From the NCBI GenBank assembly GCA_023053575.1, contig JAKZAP010000062.1, positions 62,001 through 126,000 on the forward strand: 64,000 nucleotides of DNA. Reading direction: 5' to 3'. Source of the DNA: Branchinecta lynchi. Lineage: Eukaryota; Arthropoda; Branchiopoda; Anostraca; Branchinectidae. Numbering within the stretch: the stretch's first letter is position 1; each line of letters opens with the position of its first letter. The position numbers and the translations under genes were made by a program. This document shows positions 42,265 through 50,829 of this stretch, piece after piece. The notes under the pieces are model-generated. The model did not search any database. It saw only the letters and a program-made list of their open reading frames with translations, and had not been told where the DNA came from.

Positions 42265-42272
42265 GGGAAAAC
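42265..42272. repeat. Target-site duplication, left copy (GGGAAAAC)
   Basis: Eight bases directly before the left transposon end, identical to 43,315-43,322. Eight base pairs is the standard hAT target duplication. Deleting the element and one copy restores an in-phase satellite junction GGGAAAAC-CAACC. Confidence 0.92.
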
Positions 42273-42285
42273 CAGTGATGTCGAC
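42273..42285 (+). repeat. Left terminal inverted repeat of the hAT element
   Basis: CAGTGATGTCGAC. Compared with the inward reading of the right end, CAGAGATGTAGTC, 10 of 13 positions agree (differences at 4, 10 and 12). A short imperfect inverted repeat starting with CAG is typical of hAT elements. Confidence 0.85.
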
Positions 42286-42419
42286 AAGACCAAAACGTCA
42301 AGACCAAGGCCAAGACCAAGATTTTTGCACCGGAATTAAGACCGAGACCAAGATTTTAGCCCTGGTATTGAGACCAAGACCAAGAATTCAGCTCTGGTCT
42401 TAAGACCAAGACCAAGACA
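42286..42419 (+). repeat. Left subterminal repeat cluster of the hAT element
   Basis: Dense copies of AAGACCAAGACCAAGA-like motifs. At 42,396-42,407 there is a perfect 12-bp palindrome GGTCTTAAGACC within a 24-bp motif (42,394-42,417) that recurs twice near the right end. Clustered subterminal motifs in hAT elements are known binding sites for the transposase BED finger; that role is inferred here. Confidence 0.75.
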
Positions 42420-42463
42420 GTCTATTTTACTAGATTGAGTGAGGAATCAGTTTTCTAGCCTAA

Positions 42464-42814
42464 CTACGGGAAATTAATGAAAAGCAAGCTGAATATTTCT
42501 ATATCTCTATTGCATTTTAAATAAACCAATGCTGCCAATAATTTCTGGAACATCCTTCCTCTGTGCGGTCGCAGAAAAAGTCCACTGTGGCTGAACACGC
42601 GCTCCACTGGTGCTGAAGTTGCTGGAACGCAGAAAGCCTTCTCGTATAAGGGATTTAGGCGCGAAAAGGCAGGATGTTCTTTCAGTCTCTTCCAGGGGTC
42701 ATCAGATGAAATGAATGACGCGAGAACTTCTAGGGCTGCAAGAACTGATGACCGCATAGACTGCGTCTGAGCGGTGGTCGAATCTGTAGTCAGTAATAAC
42801 TGTACATACTGCAT
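42464..42814 (-). pseudogene. hAT transposase C-terminal fragment (dimerisation domain)
   Basis: An open frame of 116 codons ending in TAG. Residues about 37-105 match the hAT C-terminal dimerisation region: a tryptophan at 41 (DDPWKRLKEHP), the hallmark PATSAPVERVFS at 64-75, then GLFLRPHRGRM and LVYLKCNRD. In full transposases this segment ends the protein, mediates oligomer formation and closes the RNase H-like catalytic fold. The catalytic aspartates and the all-alpha insertion domain are absent. The methionine at the start is only the first ATG after an upstream in-frame stop (TAA near 42,845) and is probably not a true start. The frame differs from that of the BED-finger remnant just upstream, consistent with an internal deletion junction close to 42,815-42,825, or with a spliced junction, since AAG/GTAAGC there resembles a splice donor. 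The lack of stops suggests the deletion is not very old. Confidence 0.85.
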
Positions 42815-42816
42815 GC

Positions 42817-42964
42817 TTACCTTACAAAAGTAGAAGAAACCCCTTTACTGTCAGTGCTCTTTTCGTTGCAGAACTTACAAACAGCGGACCACTTCCGAGT
42901 TTTTTTCACAAAGCTGAAAGTTGGTAAACGCATACTTCACTACTAGAGGTTCCTTGGTAGCCAT
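42817..42964 (-). pseudogene. hAT transposase N-terminal remnant with BED-type zinc finger, frameshifted
   Basis: An ATG at 42,964-42,962 opens a frame beginning MATKEPLVVKYAFTNF. A one-base change of frame between about 42,909 and 42,918, next to a run of seven A, is needed to continue into KWSAVCKFCNEKSTDSKG and then STFVR, which stops at 42,817. The Trp followed by Cys-x2-Cys and the spacing to STFVR resemble the first half of a BED zinc finger, the DNA-binding domain at the N-terminus of many hAT transposases. The following zinc-binding histidines are missing, removed with the internal deletion. The fragment is too short to be listed as an ordinary open frame; I found it by translating upstream of the C-terminal piece. 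Alternative: a chance Cys-x2-Cys, but its position and order relative to the dimerisation segment argue against that. Confidence 0.6.
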
Positions 42965-43000
42965 TATTTTGTTACTGAAGAAACTTACCTCAAGCCTTTG

Positions 43001-43008
43001 CTTATATA
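43001..43008 (-). promoter_or_regulatory. Possible TATA box of the hAT transposase gene
   Basis: On the minus strand this reads TATATAAG, 36 bp upstream of the ATG of the BED-finger remnant. The spacing would put transcription start just before that ATG. A separate AGGTAAGT at 42,990-42,983 resembles a splice donor, so the true first exon is uncertain. Confidence 0.35.
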
Positions 43009-43154
43009 GCACTGATCGCTATGAATAGCCCCTATAAATAATAATTTGATCCGCTAATCTCTTGACCTCCAAAATGTGGTCCTGATGATGCAATCCGATA
43101 CTAACCTTTTCCTGCTTTGCAACGTTTGGGTTTCGAAATTAATCCTGCTGTAAT

Positions 43155-43301
43155 TAGGGTCTTGAAGACCAGGCTAGGTCTTGACGACCGGAAGCTCAAG
43201 AACAACACCAAGACCAAGAATTTGCCACTGGTCTTAAGACCAAGACCAAGATTGTTGGCATCGGTCTTGAGACTGGTCTTAAGACCAAGACCAAGATTCA
43301 A
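43155..43301 (+). repeat. Right subterminal repeat cluster of the hAT element
   Basis: Two exact copies of the 24-bp motif at 43,228-43,251 and 43,273-43,296, each holding the palindrome GGTCTTAAGACC (43,230-43,241 and 43,275-43,286), plus shorter CAAGACCAAGA and GGTCTTGA fragments. The 24-bp motif points the same way as at the left end, so these are direct rather than inverted subterminal repeats, although the palindromic core reads the same on both strands. Confidence 0.75.
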
Positions 43302-43314
43302 GACTACATCTCTG
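43302..43314 (-). repeat. Right terminal inverted repeat of the hAT element
   Basis: On the plus strand this reads GACTACATCTCTG; read inward on the minus strand it is CAGAGATGTAGTC, pairing imperfectly with the left end. Confidence 0.85.
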
Positions 43315-43322
43315 GGGAAAAC
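43315..43322. repeat. Target-site duplication, right copy (GGGAAAAC)
   Basis: Eight bases directly after the right transposon end, identical to the left copy. The array then resumes with CAACCTTGTGGGG, the sequence expected to follow GGGAAAAC in the intact block copies, for example after 40,565-40,572. Confidence 0.92.
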
Positions 43323-43759
43323 CAACCTTGTGGGGAAACAAACCTTTCGGGAAAACCAACCTTGTGGGAAAACAAACCTTGTGGGAAAACAAACCTTGTG
43401 AGAAAACAAACCTTGTGGGGAAACAAACCTAGTGGGATAACAAACCTTGTGAGAAAACAAACCTTGTGGGGAAACAAACCTTTCGGGAAAACCAACCTTG
43501 TGGGAAAACAAACCTTGTGGGAAAACAAACCTTGTGGGAAAACAAATCTTGTGGGAAAACAAACCTTGTGAGAAAACAAACCTTGTGGGGAAACAAACCT
43601 AGTGGGAAAACAAACCTTATGGGAAAACAAGCCTAGTGGGAAAACAAACCTTGTGGGGAAACAAACCTTTCGGGAAAACCAACCTTGTGGGAAAACAAAC
43701 CTTGTGGGAAAACAAACCTTGTGGGAAAACAAACCTTGTGGGAAAACAAATCTTATTGG

Positions 43760-46700
43760 AAAACAAACCTTGTGGGGAAACAAACCTTGTGGGAAAACCA
43801 ACCTTGCGGGAAAGCGAACCTTTTGGGAAAACCAACACAGTGGGAAAACAAACCTTGTGGGAAAACCAACCTTGCGGGAAAACCAACCTTGGGGGAAAAC
43901 AAAGCTTGTGGGAAAACAAACCTTGTGGGAAAACCAACCTAGTGGGAAAAACAACCTAGTGGGAAAACAAACCATGTGAGAAAACAAACCTTGTGATAAA
44001 ACCAACCTTATGGGGAATGCAACCCTGCGGGAAAACCAACCTTGTGGGAAAACCAACCTTGTGGGAAAGCGAACCTTTTGGGAAAACCAACACAGTGGGA
44101 AAAAAAACCTTGTGGGAAAACCAACCTTGTGGGGAAACAAACCTTTCGGGAAAACTAACCTTGTTGGAAAACAAACCCTGCGGGAAAACCAACCTTGTGG
44201 GAAAACAAACCTTGTGGGAAAACAAACCTTGTGGGAAAACAAACCTTGTGAGAAAACAAACCTTGCGGGAAAACTAACCTTGTGGGAAAACAAACCTTGT
44301 GGGGAAACAAACCTTTCGGGAAAACCAACCTTGTGGGAAAACAAACCTTGTGGGATAACAAACCTTGTGGGAAAACAAACCTTATGGGGAAAGCAACCCT
44401 GCGGGAAAACCAACTTTGTGGGAAAACCAACCTTGTGGGAAAGCGAACCTTTTGGGAAAACCAACACGGTGGGAAAACAAACCTTGTGGGAAAACCAACC
44501 TTGCGGGAAAACCAACCTTGTGGGAAAACAAACCTTGTGGGAAAACAAACCTTGTGGGAAAACAAACCTTGTGGGAAAACAAACCTTATGGGAAAACAAA
44601 CCTTGTGGGGAAACAAACCTTGTGGGAAAACCAACCTTGCGTGAAAGCGAACCTTTTGGGAAAACCAACACAGTGGGAAAACAAACCTTGAGGGAAAACC
44701 AACCTTCAGGGAAAACCAACCTTGGGGGAAAACAAAGCTTGTGGGAAAACAAACCTTGTGGGAAAACCAACCTAGTGGGAAAAACAACCTAGTGGGAAAA
44801 CAAACCTTTTGAGAAAACAAACCTTGTGGGAAAACCAACCTTATGGGGAAAGCAACCCTGCGGGAAAACCAACCTTGTGGGAAAACCAACCTTGTGGGAA
44901 AGCGAACCTTTTGGGAAAACCAACACAGTGGGAAAACAAACCTTGTGGGAAAACCAACCTTGCGGGAAAACCAACCTTCGGGGAAAACAAACCTTGTGGG
45001 AAAACAAACCTTGTGGGGAAACAAACCTAGTGGGAAAACAATCCTTGTGGGAAAACAAACTTTGTGGGGAAACAAACCTTGCGGGAAAACTAACCTTGTG
45101 GGAAAACAAACCCTGCGGGAAAACCAACCTTGTGGGAAAACCAACCTTGTGGGGAAACAAACATTTCGGGAAAACCAACCTTGTGGGAAAACAAACCTTG
45201 TGGGAAAACAAACCTTGTGGGAAAACAAACCTTGCGGGAAAACAAACCTTGTGAGAAAACAAACCTTGTGGGGAAACAAACCTAGTGGGAAAACAAACCT
45301 TGTGAGAAAACAAACCTTGTGGGAAAACCAACCTTGCGGGAAAGCGAACCTTTTGGGAAAACCAACACAGTGGGAAAACAAACCTTGTGGGAAAACCAAC
45401 CTTGCGGGAAAACCAACCTTGTGGGAAAACCAACCTTGCGGGAAAACCAACCTTAGGAGAAAACAAAGCTTGTGGGAAAACCAAACTTATGGGGCAAGCA
45501 ACCCTGCGGGAAAACCAACCTTGTGGAAAAAACCAACCTTGTGGGAAAGCGAACCTTTTGGGAAAACCAACACAGTGGGAAAACAAACCTTGTGGGAAAA
45601 TCAACCTTGCGGGAAAACCAACCTTGGGGGAAAACAAACCTTGTGGGAAAACAAACCTTGTGGGGAAACAAACCTAGTGGGAAAACAAACCTTGTGAGAA
45701 AACAATCCTTGTGGGAAAACAAACCTTGTGGGGAAACAAACCTTGCGGGAAAACTAACCTTGTGGGAAAACAAACCCTGCGGGAAAACCAACCTTGTGGG
45801 AAAACCCACCTTGTGGGGAAACAAACCTTTCGGGAAAACTAACTTTGTGGGAAAACAAACCTTGTGGGAAAACCAACCTTGCGGGAAAGCGAACCTTTTG
45901 GGAAAACCAACACAGTGGGAAAACAAACCTTGTGGGAAAACCAACCTTGTAGGAAAACCAACCTTGGGGGAAAACAAAGCTTGTGGGAAAACAAACCTTG
46001 TGGGAAAACCAACCTAGTGGGAAAAACAACCTAGTGGGAAAACAAACCTTGTGAGAAAACAAACCTTGTGGGAAAACCAACCTTATGGGGAAACAAACCC
46101 TGCGGGAAAACCAACCTTGTGGGAAAACCAACCTTGCGGGAAAGCGAACCTTTTGGGAAAACCAACACAGTGGGAAAACATACCTGGTGAGAAAACAATC
46201 CTTGTGGGAAAACAAACCTTGTGGGGAAACAAACCTTGTGGGGAAACAAACCTTGTGGGAAAACTAACCTTGTGGGAAAACAGACCTTGCGGGAAAACTA
46301 ACCTTGTGGGAAAACAAACCCTGCGGGAAAACCAACCTTGTGGGAAAACCAACCTTGTGGGGAAACAAAGCTTTCGGGAAAACCAACCTTGTGGGAAAAC
46401 AAACCTTGTGGGAAAACAAACCTTGTGGGAAAACAAACCTTGTGGGAAAACAAACCTTTTGAGAAAACAAACCTTGTGGGGAAAGAAACCCTGCGGGAAG
46501 ACCAACCTTGGGGGAAAACAAACCTTGTGGGAAAACAAACCTAGTGGGAAAAACAACCTAGTGGGAAAACAAACCTTGTGAGAAAGCAAACCTTGTGGGA
46601 AAACCAACCTTATGGGGAAAGAAACCCTGCGGGAAAACCAACCTTGTGGGAAAACCAACCTTGTGGGAAAACAAACCTTGTGAGAAAACAAACCATGTGG

Positions 46701-49132
46701 GGAAACAAACCTAGTGGGAAAACAAACCTTGTGAGAAAACAAACCTTGTGGGGAAACAAACCTAGTGGGAAAACAATCCTTGTGGGAAAACAAACCTTGT
46801 GGCGAAACAAACCTTGTGGGGAAACAAACCTTGTGGGAAAACTAACCTTGTGGGAAAACAGACCTTGCGGGAAAACTAACCTTGTAGGAAAACAAACCCT
46901 GCGGGAAAACCAACCTTGTGGGAAAACCAACCTTGTGGGGAAACAAACCTTTCGGGAAAACCAACCTTGTGGGAAAACAAACCTTGTGGGAAAACAAACC
47001 TTGTGAGAAAACAAACCTTGTGGGGAAACAAACCTAGTGGGATAACAAACCTTGTGAGAAAACAAACCTTGTGGGGAAACAAACCTTTCGGGAAAACCAA
47101 CCTTGTGGGAAAACAAACCTTGTGGGAAAACAAACCTTGTGGGAAAACAAATCTTGTGGGAAAACAAACCTTGTGAGAAAACAAACCTTGTGGGGAAACA
47201 AACCTAGTGGGAAAACAAACCTTATGGGAAAACAAGCCTAGTGGGAAAACAAACCTTGTGGGGAAACAAACCTTTCGGGAAAACCAACCTTGTGGGAAAA
47301 CAAACCTTGTGGGAAAACAAACCTTGTGGGAAAACAAACCTTGTGGGAAAACAAACCTTGTGGGAAAACAAATCTTATTGGAAAACAAACCTTGTGGGGA
47401 AACAAACCTTGTGGGAAAACCAACCTTGCGGGAAAGCGAACCTTTTGGGAAAACCAACACAGTGGGAAAACAAACCTTGTGGGAAAACCAACCTTGCGGG
47501 AAAACCAACCTTGGGGGAAAACAAAGCTTGTGGGAAAACAAACCTTGTGGGAAAACCAACCTAGTGGGAAAAACAACCTAGTGGGAAAACAAACCATGTG
47601 AGAAAACAAACCTTGTGATAAAACCAACCTTATGGGGAATGCAACCCTGCGGGAAAACCAACCTTGTGGGAAAACCAACCTTGTGGGAAAGCGAACCTTT
47701 TGGGAAAACCAACACAGTGGGAAAAAAAACCTTGTGGGAAAACCAACCTTGTGGGGAAACAAACCTTTCGGGAAAACTAACCTTGTGGGAAAACAAACCC
47801 TGCGGGAAAACCAACCTTGTGGGAAAACAAACCTTGTGGGAAAACAAACCTTGTGGGAAAACAAACCTTGTGAGAAAACAAACCTTGCGGGAAAACTAAC
47901 CTTGTGGGAAAACAAACCTTGTGGGGAAACAAACCTTTCGGGAAAACCAACCTTGTGGGAAAACAAACCTTGTGGGATAACAAACCTTGTGGGAAAACAA
48001 ACCTTATGGGGAAAGCAACCCTGCGGGAAAACCAACTTTGTGGGAAAACCAACCTTGTGGGAAAGCGAACCTTTTGGGAAAACCAACACAGTCGGAAAAC
48101 AAACCTTGTGGGAAAACCAACCTTGCGGGAAAACCAACCTTGTGGGAAAACAAACCTTGTGGGAAAACAAACCTTGTGGGAAAACAAACCTTGTGGGAAA
48201 ACAAACCTTATGGGAAAACAAACCTTGTGGGGAAACAAACCTTGTGGGAAAACCAACCTTGCGGGAAAGCGAACCTTTTGGGAAAACCAACACAGTGGGA
48301 AAACAAACCTTGTGGGAAAACCAACCTTCAGGGAAAACCATCCTTGGGGGAAAACAAAGCTTGTGGGAAAACAAACCTTGTGGGAAAACCAACCTAGTGG
48401 GAAAAACAACCTAGTGGGAAAACAAACCTTTTGAGAAAACAAACCTTGTGGGAAAACCAACCTTATGGGGAAAGCAACCCTGCGGGAAAACCAACCTTGT
48501 GGGAAAACCAACCTTGTGGGAAAGCAAACCTTTTGGAAAAACCAACACAGTGGGAAAACAAACCTTGTGGGAAAACCAACCTTGCGGGAAAACCAACCTT
48601 CGGGGAAAACAAACCTTGTGGGAAAACAAACCTTGTGGGGAAACAAACCTAGTGGGAAAACAATCCTTGTGGGAAAACAAACTTTGTGGGGAAACAAACC
48701 TTGCGGGAAAACTAACCTTGTGGGAAAACAAACCCTGCGGGTAAACCAACCTTGTGGGAAAACCAACCTTGTGGGGAAACAAACATTTCGGGAAAACCAA
48801 CCTTGTGGGAAAACAAACCTTGTGGGAAAACAAACCTTGTGGGAAAACAAACCTTGCGGGAAAACAAACCTTGTGAGAAAACAAACCTTGTGGGGAAACA
48901 AACCTAGTTGGAAAACAAACCTTGTGAGAAAACAAACCTTGTGGGAAAACCAACCTTGCGGGAAAGCGAACCTTTTGGGAAAACCAACACAGTGGGAAAA
49001 CAAACCTTGTGGGAAAACCAACCTTGCGGGAAAACCAACCTTGTGGGAAAACCAACCTTGCGGGAAAACCAACCTTAGGAGAAAACAAAGCTTGTGGGAA
49101 AACCAAACTTATGGGGCAAGCAACCCTGCGGG
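43760..49132 (+). repeat. Higher-order duplication, offset 3,622 bp
   Basis: About 43,760-45,510 recurs at about 47,382-49,132. Rare shared units are GTGATAAAACC, GGGGAATGC, AACATTTCGGG, CCTTCGGGG, CTTAGGAGAAAAC and ATGGGGCAAGC. Near 45,525 the first copy has an extra GTGGAAAAAACC unit missing from the second at about 49,141. The second copy is also the partner of the 6,355-bp duplication, so the same block exists at least three times between 40 and 49 kb. Confidence 0.75.
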
Positions 49133-50829
49133 AAAACCAACCTTGTGGGAAAGCGAACCTTTTGGGAAAACCAACACAGTGGGAAAACAAACCTTGTGGG
49201 AAAATCAACCTTGCGGGAAAACCAACCTTGGGGGAAAACAAACCTTGTGGGAAAACAAACCTTGTGGGGAAACAAACCTAGTGGGAAAACAAACCTTGTG
49301 AGAAAACAATCCTTGTGGGAAAACAAACCTTGTGGGGAAACAAACCTTGCGGGAAAACTAACCTTGTGGGAAAACAAACCCTGCGGGAAAACCAACCTTG
49401 TGGGAAAACCCACCTTGTGGGGAAACAAACCTTTCGGGAAAACTAACTTTGTGGGAAAACAAACCCTGCGGGAAAACCAACCTTGTGGGAAAAAAAAACC
49501 TTGTGGGAAAACAAACCTTGTGGGAAAACAAACCTTGTGAGAAAACAAACCTTGTGGGAAAACCAACCTTATGGGGAAACAAACCCTGCGGGAAAACCAA
49601 TCTTGTGGGAAAACCAACCTTGCGGGAAAGCGAACCTTTTGGGAAAACCAACACAGTGGGAAAACAAACCTTGTGAGAAAACAATCCTTGTGGGAAAACA
49701 AACCTTGTGGGGAAACAAACCTTGTGGGGAAACAAACCTTGTGGGAAAACTAAGCTTGTGGGAAAACAAACCTTGTGGGAAAACTAACCTTGTGGGAAAA
49801 CAAACCCTGCGGGAAAACAAACCTTGTGGGAAAACCAACCTTGGGGGGAAACAAACCTTTCGGGAAAACCAACCTTATGGGAAAACAAACCTTGTGGGAA
49901 AACAAACCTTGTGGGAAAACAAACCTTATGGGGAAAGCAACCCTGCGGGAAAACCAACCTTGTGGGAAAACCAACCTTGTGGGAAAGCGAACCTTTTGGG
50001 AAAACCAACACAGTGGGAAAACAAACCTTGTGGGTAAACCAACCTTGCCAGAAAACCAACGTAGTGGGAAAACAAACCTTGTGGGAAAACAAACCTTGTG
50101 GGAAAACAAACCTTGTGGGAAAACAAACCTTATGGGAAAACAAACCTTGTGGGAAAACAAACCTTGTGGGAAAACCAACCTTGCGGGAAAGCGAACCTTT
50201 TGGGAAAACAAACACAGTGGGAAAACAAACATTGTGGGAAAACCAACCTTGCGGGAAAACCAACCTTGGGGGAAAACAAAGCTTGTGGGAAAACAAACCT
50301 TGTGGGAAAACCAACCTAGTGGGAAAGCGAACCTTTTGGGAAAACCAACACAATGGGAAAACAAACATTGTGGGAAAACCAACCTTGCGGGAAAACCAAC
50401 CTTGGGGGAAAACAAAGCTTGTGGGAAAACAAACCTTGTGGGAAAACCAACCTAGTGGGAAATACAACCTAGTGGGAAAACAAACCTTGTGAGAAAACAA
50501 ACCTTGTGGGAAAACCAAACTTATGGGGAAAGCAACCCTGCGGGAAAACAAACCTTGTGGGAAAACAAACCTTGTGGGGAAACAAACCTAGTGGGAAAAC
50601 AAACATTGTGAGAAAACAATCCTTGTGGGAAAACAAACCTTGTGGGAAAACAAACCTTGTGGGAAAACAAAGCTTGTGGGAAAACAAACCTTGTGGGAAA
50701 ACCAACCTAGTGTAAAAAACAACCTAGTGGGAAAACAAACCTTGTGAGAAAACAAACCTCGTGGGAAAACCAACCTTGCGGGAAAGCGAACCTTTTGGGA
50801 AAACCAACACAGTGGGAAAACAAACCTTG

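Larger units (their letters stand above)
1..42272 (+). repeat. 17-bp satellite array, forward orientation, segment 1
   Basis: Uninterrupted head-to-tail tandem repeat with consensus AAAACAAACCTTGTGGG, entering the window already in progress. Recurrent variant units include AAAACCAACCTTGCGGG, GAAACAAACCTAGTGGG, GAAACAAACCTTTCGGG, AAAGCGAACCTTTTGGG, AAAACCAACACAGTGGG, AAAACAATCCTTGTGGG and AAAACAAACCTTGTGAG. The GGG and the AACC core are the most constant parts. A minority of units are 16 or 18 bp, which shifts the phase. Neither strand of the consensus contains TAA, TAG or TGA in any register. Because 17 is not a multiple of 3, each frame cycles through all three registers and gives spurious 17-residue peptide repeats (GKQTLWENKPCGKTNLV on plus, FPQGLFSHKVCFPTRLV on minus). 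I see no unique sequence, gene, RNA gene or promoter in this segment. It is probably pericentromeric, subtelomeric or interstitial heterochromatin, but the location cannot be read from the sequence. Confidence 0.97.
42273..43314 (-). mobile_element. Non-autonomous hAT-superfamily DNA transposon, 1,042 bp
   Basis: This is the only non-satellite sequence in the window. It has the structural marks of a hAT insertion. The ends are CAGTGATGTCG on the left and, read inward, CAGAGATGTAG on the right, matching the hAT terminal pattern of C-A-G, any base, G. A perfect 8-bp target duplication GGGAAAAC sits on both sides. Clustered subterminal repeats lie inside both ends, and there are remnants of a hAT transposase on the minus strand. 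The coding remnant holds the N-terminal BED finger and the C-terminal dimerisation segment only; hAT transposases are usually about 500-700 residues, so the catalytic core has been lost by internal deletion. It could move only if a full transposase were supplied from elsewhere. The family cannot be named from sequence alone. Confidence 0.93.
43315..50829 (+). repeat. 17-bp satellite array, forward orientation, segment 2
   Basis: Same unit and orientation as segment 1, resuming immediately after the transposon with no loss of phase other than the 8-bp target duplication. The only content is satellite; no gene or unique sequence was seen. It ends where the units turn round at about 50,829. Confidence 0.96.

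Noticed and set aside
1..42272. CRISPR array
   Set aside because: The repeat has no unique spacers; units are directly abutting 17-mers, and the context is eukaryotic.
42273..42339. Extension of the satellite frame into the left transposon end as a fusion protein
   Set aside because: The satellite frame simply stays open into the subterminal repeats; there is no start, domain or support for expression.
42519..42524. AATAAA on the plus strand inside the transposon as a polyadenylation signal
   Set aside because: It is on the strand opposite to the transposase remnant and within its coding segment, so it has no supported role.
43117..43401. A 94-codon plus-strand frame spanning the right transposon end
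   Set aside because: It runs across the subterminal repeats, the terminal repeat and into the satellite, with no domain. It is a chance frame, as is the antisense frame at 43,101-43,562.
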